64,000 bases of DNA. It comes from Nonomuraea candida. Its GTDB lineage: Bacteria; Actinomycetota; Actinomycetes; Streptosporangiales; Streptosporangiaceae. Of the stretch, positions 25,083 to 34,126 are shown in pieces; the first letter of the stretch is position 1; each line of letters starts with the position of its first letter. The position numbers and the translations under genes are program-made. The notes beneath the pieces are model-generated. The model searched no databases and was not told the DNA's origin. It saw only the letters and a list, made by a program, of their open reading frames with translations. The stretch spans positions 186,001-250,000 of the forward strand of contig NZ_JOAG01000015.1 of the NCBI RefSeq assembly GCF_000725485.1. The letters run 5' to 3'.

Positions 25083-25661
25083 TCATCTCCCCGTCCTGAC
25101 CTCACCGTCGAGGGCCCTGACCTCACCGTCGAGGATCCCGGCCTCACCGTCGAGGATCCCGGCCTCACCGTCGAAGGTCCTGACCTCACCGTCGAGGATC
25201 CTGCTCTCACCGCCACGGGTCCTGGTCTCGCCGCCGCGGGTCCTGGTCTCGCCACTGCGGGTCCTGGTGTCACCGCCCGGGGTCTTGGTGTCACCGCTGC
25301 GGGATTTGGGCTCGCCGCCGCGGGGCCTGGTGTCACCGCCACGGGGTCTGGCGTCGCCGCGGGACTTGGGCTCGCCGCGGCGGGGAGTGTGCCGGCCGCC
25401 CGCTGCCGCCTCCTGGGCCAGGCGTCCGATGCGGTTCGGCTCGCAGCGCACTAAGGCGTTGATGGAGCGCAGGTTGACGGCGGTGCCGTTCGCGAAGCCG
25501 GGACCGCTGATGGTGGCCTGCTGCGGGGCTCGATCCGCGAACGTGACCTCCAGGCGCCAGGCATCGCGGCAGAGAGTGAGCAGGAGTCCGGTGGGCGGGC
25601 GGGTGCTCTGGATGTTCCAGCCGTGCCGGCGTGCGCGGCTGGAGAGCGCATGCGGATGCAT
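25083..25661 (-). CDS. Unrecognised 192-aa protein with a C-terminal heptapeptide-repeat tail
   Basis: The ATG at 25661 follows AAAAAGGACGACGACCTG. The first 95 residues (RRHGWNIQSTRPPTGLLLTL, then EVTFADRAPQQATISG) look like a compact alpha/beta domain with normal codon use. From about residue 97 to the stop the protein is about 14 tandem heptads of the type G-(D/E)-x-(R/K)-x-x-(G/S/D), basic at first and acidic/hydrophobic (GEAGILD, GEVRALD) at the end. Family unknown. Upstream DNA is AT-richer, consistent with a promoter. The tail could be disordered and length-variable between strains. Confidence 0.6.
   Translation of the reverse strand: MHPHALSSRARRHGWNIQSTRPPTGLLLTLCRDAWRLEVTFADRAPQQATISGPGFANGTAVNLRSINALVRCEPNRIGRLAQEAAAGGRHTPRRGEPKSRGDARPRGGDTRPRGGEPKSRSGDTKTPGGDTRTRSGETRTRGGETRTRGGESRILDGEVRTFDGEAGILDGEAGILDGEVRALDGEVRTGR
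25089..25380. repeat. 21-bp tandem repeat array (about 13-14 copies)
   Basis: Units of 21 bp built on cctcaccgtcgaggatcc (left end) grade into tctcgccgccgcgggtcc and then more diverged copies towards 25380. The gradient of divergence from left to right suggests successive duplications. All units are in frame with the minus-strand gene. Confidence 0.9.
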
Positions 25662-26392
25662 CAGGTCGTCGTCCTTTTTCGTCAGATGGATGTTCACTGG
25701 CTTGGCTGGGCGAATTGACCGTCTGATAGGTCTGACGGTTGCAAGGGCCGAATTGGAACCATCTCCTGCCCAGTGGAAACCCTCCAAAGCCCTGCCAGCC
25801 CTCATCGGCGCCGCCCTCCGCGAGGGCGCCGATTCGCCCGACTGTGCCGCTGACCAGGAACTTCACTATGACCAACGCTACACCGACCAGTATGCGCCGC
25901 GGTCCGTACGCATCCCGTAAGATCAACCGGCTTCGTGGACGTCCACTCACGCCGGGGATACACCGCGGATACCTTTACGGCACCCCGAAATCACAATCCG
26001 CACTCTTGATGTTGCTCACCGTGACGGCCAGGGTGTGAGGTGCAACACGCACCACGGCCGCGGCACCCCTTCCGCAACCCTCACCGCGGATGGGGCCGCC
26101 GCCGCCCATCACATCCTTTCTCCCGAGAACGGAGCGGCACCCATACGACGCAGGACGCCGGAGAGGGTCGTGCGGACGGTGGCCACGGGCGGGGCGGTGG
26201 CGACGATCGCCGCCACCACGCCACTGTCCCGGCCTGGGCCTCTATGCGCTTTTGCACACCCATGCGTCCGGTTGGCCCGTGTCTCCCCATCGGTCCAGGG
26301 CCGGGTGAGCGGCGAGCCGGGGCTGCGGTTCGGGGCCCCGGCCCGCCCGCGCCTGACGAGGAGTGGGCGGACGGGCCGGGAGTCGAGCGGGG
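25662..26392. other. 731-bp intergenic region, partly AT-rich, no convincing gene
   Basis: Positions about 25665-26110 have clearly lower GC than the flanks and contain a short basic open frame (25868-26038) with no recognisable relatives. The rest (26110-26392) is typical high-GC sequence downstream of the CE15 gene. The AT-rich part may hold the promoter of the heptad-repeat gene, or be foreign DNA without mobility genes. No inverted terminal repeats or tRNA were seen. Confidence 0.4.
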
Positions 26393-28282
26393 TCAGGCGC
26401 AGGTGTAGCCGGAGGGCAGCGAGGTGTCGCCGTTCGGGCGGTTGACCTGGAAGCCGACGCCGCCCGTCGCGGCGCCCGGGGCGAGCGTGCCGTTGTGCGC
26501 CACGTTCCTGATGGTGACGGTCTGCCCGCTGCTGGTGACGGCGCCGTTCCACGAGCCGGCCAGCGCGTGCCCGGCGGGGAGTGTGAAGGTGACGGTCCAG
26601 CCGGTGATCGTGGCGGTGCCGGTGTTGGTGACGGTGAGCGGCTGGATGACGTACCCGGTGGCCCACTGCGTCTGTACGGTCGCCACCGCCGAGCAGGCCC
26701 CGGCGGACGAGCCGGGCTGGGTGGTGACGGTCACCGCGCCGGAGAGCGGGGAGGTGTTGCCCGCGGCGTCCCTGGCCACCACCTGGTAGCGGTAGGTGGT
26801 GGCCGGGGTCAGGCCCGTGTCGGCGTACGACGTCGTGGCCGAGGCGCCGACCCGGGTGAACGTGCCGCCGCTCGCGCCCGGCGCGCGCAGCACGTCGTAG
26901 CCGGCCAGGCCGGAGCCGCCCTGGTCGGTGGAGGCGGGCCAGGTCAGCGTGGCGCTGGTGGCGGTCACGCCGGAGGCGACCGGGACGCCGGGAGCGCTCG
27001 GCGCGGTGGTGTCGCCGCCGGTGTCGCCGAGGGCAGGCGTCTGCCAGTCGCGCCACTCGGCCAGGTTGCCGCTCTTGGCGGGCGAGACGCGCATCGTGCC
27101 GGTGGAGGAGCCGGTGTTCAGCAGGAACTTCTGGATGTTCTGCTGCAGCGGGGTCCGCCATTCCGATCTGGTGGCGCAGTGCGTGCCGTCCTGCACGTCG
27201 GACCAGTAGGTGATGTTGCCGCCCGCCCCGAGCGCCTTGTAGACCTCGGCGCCGCCCAGCGCGCCCACGCTCGCGGACCGGGCTGCGAGCCAGTCGATGT
27301 GCGGGTTGTCCATGATGAACAGCCCGCGCGGCGCGATCATGCCGACGACGGAGTGGGTGTCCACCGGCAGCCTGGCCGGGCTGCCGGTGAAGGAGCCGAA
27401 CGCGTCCCCGAGCCACGGCTGCTCGGAGTACGCGCTGCTCAGCGGCTGGGCGCCGCTCTCGCCGGGGATGGCGCGGAAGGCGGCGACACCGCCGCTGCCC
27501 GGCTCGATGGGCATGGTCAGCGCGATGCGCTGGTCGAACGCGCCGGTCACGAAGGCGCCCTTGCCGTACCGGGAGCAGCCGGTGACGCCGGTGCCGTCGG
27601 CGCGCAGGACGGCACCGCCCGCCTGCTCGATGACGTCGATGATGCGGCTCACGCCCCAGGCCCAGGCGGCCAGCACCCCCGTGCCGCTGGAGGCGCCGTA
27701 GAGGGTGTAGAACGCGCCTTGCTTGCTGGTACGCGGCGTGCCCTCCCTGCCGACGGCCAGGGGGTCGTAGGAGATGACGGCCGCGCCGGCCGCCTTGATC
27801 GTGGCGGTGTCGGCGCCCAGCCCGCCCAGCACGACGACGGCGGGGAAGGGGCCGGAGCCGCTCGGCAGGTCGACGCCCGCCGAGAAGGAGGCGCTGCGGC
27901 CGTTGTGGGAGACGTTGACGGTGATGCCGGTCCTGGAGACCGTCCCCGTGACGCTGGACGGCTTGGCGGGCTTCTCACCGTAGACGAACTTCTCGGCCAG
28001 CCGTTTGATCTCCTCGCGCCGGCAGCGCCAGTCGGACTTCGCGGAGATCCGCGTGCCGTCCAGCTTCCTGAAGGGGTCGGGCAGCCGGGCGGCGGTGGGC
28101 AGGGACCCGGCGTCGGGCAGGCCGGGCACGGCGCAGTCGGCCCCTTCGTTCTCCACCCCGGCGGCGGCCACGGCCGGCCCGGCGGGTGTGAGCGTCACCG
28201 TCCCGGCGGCCCCGAGCGTCGCCGCCATCGCCAGCGCGACGACCCTCGTGCGGATCTTCGGGCGGGTCCAGCTTGTGATCAC
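26393..28282 (-). CDS. Secreted CE15 glucuronoyl esterase with FnIII and CBM2 domains
   Basis: This 629-residue protein has a signal peptide (about 1-41) and a CE15 alpha/beta-hydrolase domain (about 55-420) with nucleophile Ser237 in GCSRYGKGAF, Glu260 in MPIEPGSGG and catalytic His in DGTHC. An FnIII module (APSAPGVPVASGVTATSATL, about 425-515) and a C-terminal family 2 cellulose-binding module ending in SGYTCA complete it. CE15 enzymes cleave the ester between lignin alcohols and 4-O-methylglucuronic acid of glucuronoxylan. Three CGAAA-type motifs upstream, one identical to a motif before the GH11 xylanase, suggest shared xylan control. Confidence 0.92.
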   Translation of the reverse strand: MITSWTRPKIRTRVVALAMAATLGAAGTVTLTPAGPAVAAAGVENEGADCAVPGLPDAGSLPTAARLPDPFRKLDGTRISAKSDWRCRREEIKRLAEKFVYGEKPAKPSSVTGTVSRTGITVNVSHNGRSASFSAGVDLPSGSGPFPAVVVLGGLGADTATIKAAGAAVISYDPLAVGREGTPRTSKQGAFYTLYGASSGTGVLAAWAWGVSRIIDVIEQAGGAVLRADGTGVTGCSRYGKGAFVTGAFDQRIALTMPIEPGSGGVAAFRAIPGESGAQPLSSAYSEQPWLGDAFGSFTGSPARLPVDTHSVVGMIAPRGLFIMDNPHIDWLAARSASVGALGGAEVYKALGAGGNITYWSDVQDGTHCATRSEWRTPLQQNIQKFLLNTGSSTGTMRVSPAKSGNLAEWRDWQTPALGDTGGDTTAPSAPGVPVASGVTATSATLTWPASTDQGGSGLAGYDVLRAPGASGGTFTRVGASATTSYADTGLTPATTYRYQVVARDAAGNTSPLSGAVTVTTQPGSSAGACSAVATVQTQWATGYVIQPLTVTNTGTATITGWTVTFTLPAGHALAGSWNGAVTSSGQTVTIRNVAHNGTLAPGAATGGVGFQVNRPNGDTSLPSGYTCA

Positions 28283-28353
28283 CAGGGCTCTCCCTTCCGG
28301 CTGCGGTGTTGGCGATCAGTCTGAAAACCCGCTCGAAATGTGTCAAGGACACG

Positions 28354-28482
28354 CCGAAATATTTCAGTTACCGATCTTCATGCATCCTCTCAACCTGGGC
28401 CTCCTTGAAGCACTAGACCGAAACTATCGGAAACTAGCTGAAAGCCGGGTGCCGACTTCGCTGCAGGTTCCGAAAGTTTCGG
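28354..28482. promoter_or_regulatory. Cluster of CGAAA-N-TTTCG-type operators upstream of the CE15 gene
   Basis: Three related sites: CGAAATATTTCAG (28354-28366), CGAAACTATCGG (28419-28430) and CCGAAAGTTTCGG (28470-28482). The middle one recurs base for base upstream of the GH11 xylanase at 53815-53826. The 28283-28603 spacer holds no gene and is AT-richer than its flanks. Control by one xylan-responsive regulator is inferred. Confidence 0.65.
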
Positions 28483-28603
28483 GTCACTTCGGGCTCAGGC
28501 GAGCCGTAGACGCCGATCCAGTGCCAGATGTTGCGGTTCGTGGGGTGACCGGCGAGGTGGTCGGCGGACGGCGTCTCCGCCGCTTGTGCGTGTGGTGGCG
28601 GGG

Positions 28604-29890
28604 TCAGCGCAGCACGATCGTCGTCAGGGTGCGGGGCGGGAGCGGCAGCGAGCCGTCCGTGACGGGGCGGGGGTCGAGGGAGGCGTCCGGGCCGGTCAGG
28701 TACGCCTCGGCCGGCTCACTCACGCCCGCCCACGTGACGGCGGACATGCCGGTGTTGAGCACCTCGACGACGCGGGAGCCGTCAGGGTTGCGGAAGGCGC
28801 ACACCTTCAGCGCGGGCAGCGCCGACGCGGCGCCGATCCTGACCGCGCCCGGCCTGATGAACCTGCTGAACGCGGCCAGCGCCCAGAACCGCTTCGAGAC
28901 GCGGTACGTCCCCGCCTCCTCGTCGATGCGCAGCAGCGCCCTGGTGTTCCCCTTCGAGGCCCCCAGCCAGTACAGGTAGCCGGAGACCCCGGCGAGGGTG
29001 AGGGCGTCGTGCACGGCCGTGGCGATGGTGTAGCCGTCGGAGCCGCTGCCGTCGTACCAGCTCTCGTTCCAGACGTGGCCGTTCGGGTTCCACTCCGACA
29101 TCCAGGTGGGCAGCTTGGTCGGCAGCGGGGTGTCCACCGGGGTGCCGTAGCCGTGGCCGCTGTGGACCTTCACCCAGCGGCGGGCCCCGGCGTCGGCGGC
29201 GACGGCCGCGGTGTACGCCTTGGCCTCGTCCCAGCCGAGCGACTCGCAGCACACCAGGTTCACGTCCGCGGCGAGCGGTCCGAGCACCTTGACGAACTCG
29301 GCGGCCTCCTTCGGGGTGAAGCGCATGGAGGGGTGCGGGGCGGTCCAGTCCGGCTCGTTGGCGAAGGCCAGGTCGGTGATCCGGATGCCCTCCCGCCGGT
29401 AGAAGCGGGTGTACTGCACCAGGTAGTCGGCATAGGCGCGCCACCACTCGCGCTTCAGCCTGCCGCCGTTGCGCTCCTCGCCGTTGTCCTTCATGTAGCC
29501 GGGGGCGCTCCAGGCGACGGCGAAGAAGCGCTCGACCCCGTACCGCTGGGCCTCCTTGGCCAGCCAGACCTGGCTGTTGTCGTCGCCGTCCCAGACGTAC
29601 TTCGGCGGGGCGTCCGGGCCGCCCGGGTCCTCCGGCTGGATCGACACCATGGCGTCGTACGGGCTGCCGGCCGGCGCCGAGCCGATGCCCAGGCGCAGGA
29701 TGGTGAGCCCGGCGCCCTGGCCGGTGCCGAACCACAGGTCGAGGATCTCGCGCTGCCTCTCCCGCGGAAGGGCCCTGATCAGCTCGTTGCGGCGGAAGGC
29801 GGTGGAGATGCCGAACCCGTCGATCGTCTGGTGCCGGGCCTCCTCGTCGATCGTGATCACCGGTGGATCGGCCGGTCGGGGTTCGTTCAT
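28604..29890 (-). CDS. GH30-family glycoside hydrolase, apparently cytoplasmic
   Basis: The ATG at 29890 has GGAG 8 nt upstream; 428 residues. The (beta/alpha)8 barrel shows DGFGISTAF near the N-terminus, acid/base Glu in FANEPDW and nucleophile Glu in WMSEWNP, then a beta-sandwich side domain (RVVEVLNTGMSAVTWAGV onward), the usual GH30 layout. Members act on xylan, glucuronoxylan oligomers or beta-1,6-glucan. No signal peptide is present at this start or at any upstream in-frame start. It may therefore act on imported oligosaccharides. It lies next to the CE15 esterase on the same strand but does not share its operators. Confidence 0.85.
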   Translation of the reverse strand: MNEPRPADPPVITIDEEARHQTIDGFGISTAFRRNELIRALPRERQREILDLWFGTGQGAGLTILRLGIGSAPAGSPYDAMVSIQPEDPGGPDAPPKYVWDGDDNSQVWLAKEAQRYGVERFFAVAWSAPGYMKDNGEERNGGRLKREWWRAYADYLVQYTRFYRREGIRITDLAFANEPDWTAPHPSMRFTPKEAAEFVKVLGPLAADVNLVCCESLGWDEAKAYTAAVAADAGARRWVKVHSGHGYGTPVDTPLPTKLPTWMSEWNPNGHVWNESWYDGSGSDGYTIATAVHDALTLAGVSGYLYWLGASKGNTRALLRIDEEAGTYRVSKRFWALAAFSRFIRPGAVRIGAASALPALKVCAFRNPDGSRVVEVLNTGMSAVTWAGVSEPAEAYLTGPDASLDPRPVTDGSLPLPPRTLTTIVLR

Positions 29891-29952
29891 CGCTGGGGCT
29901 CCGGGCGGGGAAGGCGCATGGCGCCCCAGAGTTAGCACATCGGTGCCTTCCC

Positions 29953-29986
29953 CCTCAATACACACCGGCCCCTCAATACACACCGG
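29953..29986. repeat. 16-bp direct repeat
   Basis: cctcaatacacaccgg occurs at 29953-29968 and 29971-29986, an 18-bp period, in the AT-richer spacer just upstream of the GH30 gene. It may be a regulatory direct repeat or a simple duplication. Confidence 0.7.
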
Positions 29987-30028
29987 CTCGCCGATGCGTA
30001 CCGTCCGGAGCGACCCGGCGGGAGCCGG

Positions 30029-30631
30029 TCAGGCGGGCAGGTCGGCCACCCGCGCCGCGACCAGGCCGAACAGGTCGCCGATCGTGGTCAGGGCGGCGGC
30101 GTGCAGGGCGTCGGCCGGGATCGGCGCGCCGTCCGGCCCCGCCAGCGGCCGGGTCGCGCACGCCTCCGCCACCACCGTGGGCCGGTAGCCGAGGTTGAAC
30201 GCGCCCTGCGCGGTGAACTGCACGCACATGTGGGTCATGAAGCCCGCCAGCACGAGGTCCGGCCCGGCCTCCGAGCGGCGCAGCACCTCCAGCAGGTCGG
30301 TCTCGTGGAAGGCGTTCGGGAAGCCCTTCACGACGACGGGCTCGCCGTCCCGGGGCGCGACGCGGTCCTCGATGCGCCCGATCTCGGCGCGGATGTCGTA
30401 CGGGCTGCCCTCGCCTCCGTCGTTGACCACGTGCACCACCCGCGCCCCGGCGGCCCTGGCACGTTCCAGCAGCCGGGCGCCGGCGTCGAGGGCGCGGTCG
30501 GCGTCGGGGAGCGCCATGACGCCGGTGCGGTAGGTGTTCTGGAAGTCGATCAGGACCAGGGTGGCGTCCGCGAGCCGCGGCAGCGCGCCGTCCAGGCCGA
30601 TCACGTCACGCAGGGTCGTCGAAACGGTCAT
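30029..30631 (-). CDS. Isochorismatase-family cysteine hydrolase
   Basis: This 200-residue protein has the catalytic triad of the family: Asp in LVLIDFQNTY, Lys in VVVKGFPNAF and Cys in GFMTHMCVQFTA. Members hydrolyse amides or ethers such as nicotinamide, ureidoacrylate or N-carbamoyl compounds; the substrate is not predictable here. The ATG at 30631 is preceded by AAGGAGAACTGTG. It follows a GlxA-like regulator by 73 bp on the same strand, a common pairing in which the regulator controls the hydrolase. Confidence 0.92.
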   Translation of the reverse strand: MTVSTTLRDVIGLDGALPRLADATLVLIDFQNTYRTGVMALPDADRALDAGARLLERARAAGARVVHVVNDGGEGSPYDIRAEIGRIEDRVAPRDGEPVVVKGFPNAFHETDLLEVLRRSEAGPDLVLAGFMTHMCVQFTAQGAFNLGYRPTVVAEACATRPLAGPDGAPIPADALHAAALTTIGDLFGLVAARVADLPA

Positions 30632-30704
30632 CACAGTTCTCCTTGGTGATTCGGGGCATGGCGCATCACCGGCCCGACCGGGCCGGGAACGCGCGGGAAC
30701 AAGA

Positions 30705-31739
30705 TCAGGCGGCGGTGCGGAACCGTCGCCGGTAGGCCGCCGGGGTGGTGCCGAGCCGCCGCCGGAACGCCCGGTGCAGGGTCTCCACCGAGCCCAGGCC
30801 GGACTCGGCGGCGATCCGCTCCAGCGGCTCGTCGGTGCCCTCCAGCAGCCGTCGGGCCGCCTCCACCCGCGCCGCCTCGACGTAGGCGGCCAGGGTCGAG
30901 CCGGTCTCCTTGCGGAAGACCCGCGAGAAGTGCCGCTCGCTGAGGCGCATGCGCTCGGCGAGCGCCGCCGCCGACAGGTCGGCGGTCAGGTTGGCGGTGA
31001 TCCAGGCGCGCAGCTCGTCGATGTCGCGGCGTTCGGCGGGCGCCTGCCAGAGCGGGACGCTGAACTGGCTCTGCCCGCCCTGCCGCTTGAGGTACATCAC
31101 GAGCTGCCTGGCGACCGTCAGGGCCAGCCGCTCGCCGTGGTCCTCGGCGACCAGCGCGAGCGCGAGATCCATGCACGCGCTGATGCCCGCGCCGGTCCAC
31201 ACCTTCCCCGACCGCACGTAGATCGGGTCGGGGTCCACGACGACGTCGGGGTGGTCGGCCGCCAGCCGGTCGGCGGTGGCCCAGTGCGTGGTCGCGGTCC
31301 GGCCCTTCAGCAGCCCGGCGGCGGCCAGCAGGTGCGCGCCGACGCACACCGAGGCCACCCGGCCGGCGTGCTGGGCGGTCTCCTCGATCCAGCCGACCAG
31401 GAGCGGATCGATCACCGGCGCGCCGTCGCGATCGACCGCGCCGGGCACCACGAGGGTGTCCACCTGGTCGCCGACCTCGTCGAAGGTCAGGTCGGTGACG
31501 AGCCGGACGCCGGCGCTGGTGCGCACCTGGCCGCCGGCCGGCCCGGCGAGCAGCACCTGGTAGGGCGCGCGGCCGGGCATCCCGCCGTCCGCGCCCCCGC
31601 CCGTATCGCTGCTCGCCTCTCTGGCCGCCTCCCTGCTCGCCTCTCGGTTCGCCACCGCGAACACCTCCGCGGGCCCGGTGACGTCGAGGAGGTCGACGTC
31701 GGGGAACACGGCGATGACGACACGATGTGGAGCGGACAT
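30705..31739 (-). CDS. GlxA/FtrA-like AraC-family regulator with DJ-1/PfpI domain
   Basis: This protein has 344 residues from the ATG at 31739. The N-terminal DJ-1/PfpI-like ligand domain starts HRVVIAVFPDVDLLDVTGPA, with the elbow Cys in VASVCVGAHLLAAAG. The C-terminal double HTH of the AraC family contains LSERHFSRVFRKETGSTLAA and SVETLHRAFRRRLGTTPAAY. A short Ala/Glu/Ser-rich insert (REASREAAREASSD) sits in the sensor domain. The adjacent isochorismatase-type hydrolase is the likely target. Confidence 0.93.
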   Translation of the reverse strand: MSAPHRVVIAVFPDVDLLDVTGPAEVFAVANREASREAAREASSDTGGGADGGMPGRAPYQVLLAGPAGGQVRTSAGVRLVTDLTFDEVGDQVDTLVVPGAVDRDGAPVIDPLLVGWIEETAQHAGRVASVCVGAHLLAAAGLLKGRTATTHWATADRLAADHPDVVVDPDPIYVRSGKVWTGAGISACMDLALALVAEDHGERLALTVARQLVMYLKRQGGQSQFSVPLWQAPAERRDIDELRAWITANLTADLSAAALAERMRLSERHFSRVFRKETGSTLAAYVEAARVEAARRLLEGTDEPLERIAAESGLGSVETLHRAFRRRLGTTPAAYRRRFRTAA

Positions 31740-31935
31740 GTCTCTATTGTCCCCCCACACGGTGCGTGGCCGCCATGACGAGGTTCTGTCACATCCGGAC
31801 GCCCTCGGCCGTTCGGCCCCGAGCCGGCGACGGCCCGCCTCGGCCGGGAACGCGGTTCGACCTCCTCGGCGGCCTGGCCGAGGAGGTCGAACGAGCGCTT
31901 TCGTGGGTCCGGCCGCCGGTCCCGCCGGGCGGCCG

Positions 31936-32508
31936 TCAGGAGGCGGGCAGGGGGTCGCGGGCGGCGCGGGGGCGTGCGGCGCGGTCGGCGGCCGGCACCA
32001 GGCGGGCGCCCAGGGCGCGGGCGCCGATGACCATGGCCGCCGCGGCCAGGACGATGTCCTTGAAGATGTACTGCGCCTCCAGCGTCGGCGCGCCGGGGAA
32101 CAGGTCGGTGAAGAACAGCGCGTACGGCGCGAAGAACCCGGCCAGCGCCCCGGCCATCACGACCAGGCCGGTCTTCAGCAGCCTGCCGGTCACCAGGGTG
32201 AGGCCGATGAAGACCTCCATGGCGGCGATCACGAACTGCGCCGCGTAGCCCGACAGCACGCCCAGGGACAGCCGCTCCAGGGTGGCCACCGACAGCGCCT
32301 CCGCCGGGCTGACCCCGGGGAAGAACTTGAGCGTGCCGAAGGCCACGAAGACCAGGCCGAGGCTGACGCGCAGGACGCCGATGCTGTGCCGGGACAACCA
32401 GGCGGCCAGCGCGGGGATGGCGCGCGGGCGACCGGAATCCGGCGTATCAGCGGCCGGATCGGCCCGCTCCGGAGGAAATGAGCAGGCCGACGAGCGAAGG
32501 TGACCCAC
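31936..32508 (-). CDS. DoxX-family membrane protein
   Basis: The protein has four membrane segments, beginning SRHSIGVLRVSLGLVFVAFG with the family's LRxxLGxxFxxFGxxKF motif. The GTG at 32508 gives 190 residues, but no ribosome site precedes it. It lies 2 nt from the start of the divergent NTPase gene, so translation may be leaderless. A shorter TTG start at the SRHSIG segment is possible. DoxX proteins are small quinone- or redox-linked membrane proteins of uncertain role. A long upstream open extension in this frame is a shadow of the NTPase gene. Confidence 0.75.
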   Translation of the reverse strand: MGHLRSSACSFPPERADPAADTPDSGRPRAIPALAAWLSRHSIGVLRVSLGLVFVAFGTLKFFPGVSPAEALSVATLERLSLGVLSGYAAQFVIAAMEVFIGLTLVTGRLLKTGLVVMAGALAGFFAPYALFFTDLFPGAPTLEAQYIFKDIVLAAAAMVIGARALGARLVPAADRAARPRAARDPLPAS

Positions 32509-32509
32509 G

Positions 32510-34126
32510 ATGACCCGTGGCAACGGCAACAGCAACGGCAGCAGCAACGGCAACGACATAGACCGCCTGTTCACCGTGCAGAAACCGCTGGGGCCCATCG
32601 CCGTCTCCGACTCGCAGAACGTCAACGTGCTCAAGGCCCTGTACGACACGCGCGTCCAGCTCCACCTGCGCTCGGAGGACAACCCGCCGACGTTCATCGT
32701 CGGCCGGCGCGGCTCGGGCAAGACGGCGCTGCTGCTGTCGCGCGAGTTCAACCCGGAGAACCTGTCGGTGCGGCTCAGCGCCGACGACGCCTTCGCCGGG
32801 ATGCAGGCCGTCGTCCGGGAGGTCGGGGCGTCGATGTTCCTGCCGGTCGAGGGCGTGGCCCGGCTGTGGGGCGCGCTGCTGTGGGCGCCCATCGCCGCCC
32901 GGCTGGTGACATCGGAGCGGCGGCCTGACGACCCGGGGCGCGCGTACCAGATCCTCTGGCAGGAGACGGCCGAGCTGCGCAAGAGCGCGGACGGCTCGGC
33001 CGACCACGCGCTCGACTTCGCCGCGGCGCGGCTCATGGAGCACATGGACCGGGCGCCGCGGATCATCAGCCTGGAGAGCCTGCTGAACGGCTTCAGGCTG
33101 GCCGAGCGGCCGTGGAACGACGTGGTGCAGGCCGCCAGGGACGTGCTGGCCGCGCGGCGCACCCCCGTGTTCGTGCTGATCGACTCTCTGGAGAACATCG
33201 GCGACCACATCCACGACGACGGCAGCGAGCACACCAAGGACATCCGGCGGATCCTGCAAGGGCTCTTCCACCTGGTGGGGAAGGCGGGCCAGTGGACCGC
33301 GCAGAGCCCGGTGCGCATCCAGTGCTGCTTCCCCAGCGAGTTGTGGCCGGTGCTGAACCGGGTCTCCACCAACCCGCCGAAGGACTTCAGCGGCCGGCTG
33401 ATGCTGCGCTGGCAGTGGCGCGACCTGCTCAGGGTGGTGGGCATGCGCCTGCGCATCTTCCTGGCCCGCCACTACCCGCGCGAGCTGCGCGGGGTGGGCG
33501 CCGACGAGCACGAGCGGCTGCTCGAACGGGTCCTGCCGGAGAGCCTGACCAACTCGCGGGGCGTGCCCGAGAAGTCGGTGCCCTACATCCTGCGCCACAC
33601 CCAGCTCCTCCCCCGCCAGGTGCTCTACATCTTCGGCGAGGCTCTGCACCAGGCGATCGTGGAGACCGGCGGGCCGCACATCCGCGACAAGGACGTGGTC
33701 AACGCGGTCGCCGAGGCGGAGGCGGTGCTGTGCCCGGAGGTCTTCTCCGCCCACAGCTTCCGCTACCCCCACGCCCCCGACGTGGGCCGGCGGATCATCC
33801 CGCACCTGCCCTTCCGCTTCAACGACGGTTTCCTGCACCAGATGTTCAACTACGCCGGCATCAGAAAGAACTTCGACCTCAACTACGTCGAGATGCGCGA
33901 GATGCTCACGGACCTGGGCATCATCGGCCAGTTCACCGGGGAGACCGAGCACTACCTGCACGCGGAGTTCGCCTACACGCTGGACCGGCAGATGACGTTG
34001 TCGCCGGACAAGGACTACTGCCTGCATCCGCTGTTCGTGCGCCACTACGGCTCGCCCGACACGCTGCCGGGCGCCGAGCGGGTCAAGCCCGTCTACCCGT
34101 CGGGCGTGGAGGTGGTGTCGCTGTGA
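32510..34126 (+). CDS. P-loop NTPase (AAA/STAND-like), partner of a patatin-like phospholipase
   Basis: This 538-residue cytoplasmic protein has a short Asn/Gly/Ser-repeat N-terminus, Walker A GRRGSGKTALL (65-75), Walker B TPVFVLIDSLENI (about 219-231) and a downstream Arg-rich region that could supply sensor residues. The C-terminal half (about 300-538) resembles winged-helix/helical domains but no family is named with confidence. The ATG at 32510 has GAAGGTG upstream. Its stop overlaps the GTG of the phospholipase gene (GTGA), so the two are translationally coupled. A sensor or switch role controlling the membrane phospholipase is inferred. Confidence 0.8.
   Translation: MTRGNGNSNGSSNGNDIDRLFTVQKPLGPIAVSDSQNVNVLKALYDTRVQLHLRSEDNPPTFIVGRRGSGKTALLLSREFNPENLSVRLSADDAFAGMQAVVREVGASMFLPVEGVARLWGALLWAPIAARLVTSERRPDDPGRAYQILWQETAELRKSADGSADHALDFAAARLMEHMDRAPRIISLESLLNGFRLAERPWNDVVQAARDVLAARRTPVFVLIDSLENIGDHIHDDGSEHTKDIRRILQGLFHLVGKAGQWTAQSPVRIQCCFPSELWPVLNRVSTNPPKDFSGRLMLRWQWRDLLRVVGMRLRIFLARHYPRELRGVGADEHERLLERVLPESLTNSRGVPEKSVPYILRHTQLLPRQVLYIFGEALHQAIVETGGPHIRDKDVVNAVAEAEAVLCPEVFSAHSFRYPHAPDVGRRIIPHLPFRFNDGFLHQMFNYAGIRKNFDLNYVEMREMLTDLGIIGQFTGETEHYLHAEFAYTLDRQMTLSPDKDYCLHPLFVRHYGSPDTLPGAERVKPVYPSGVEVVSL

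Noticed and set aside
25089..25380. Possible CRISPR array
   Set aside because: The 21-bp units are contiguous with no unique spacers, are in frame with a gene, and no cas genes are present.
25868..26038. Small basic open frame, 56 codons
   Set aside because: No ribosome site, no recognisable relatives, and it lies in an AT-rich spacer; too weak to call a gene.
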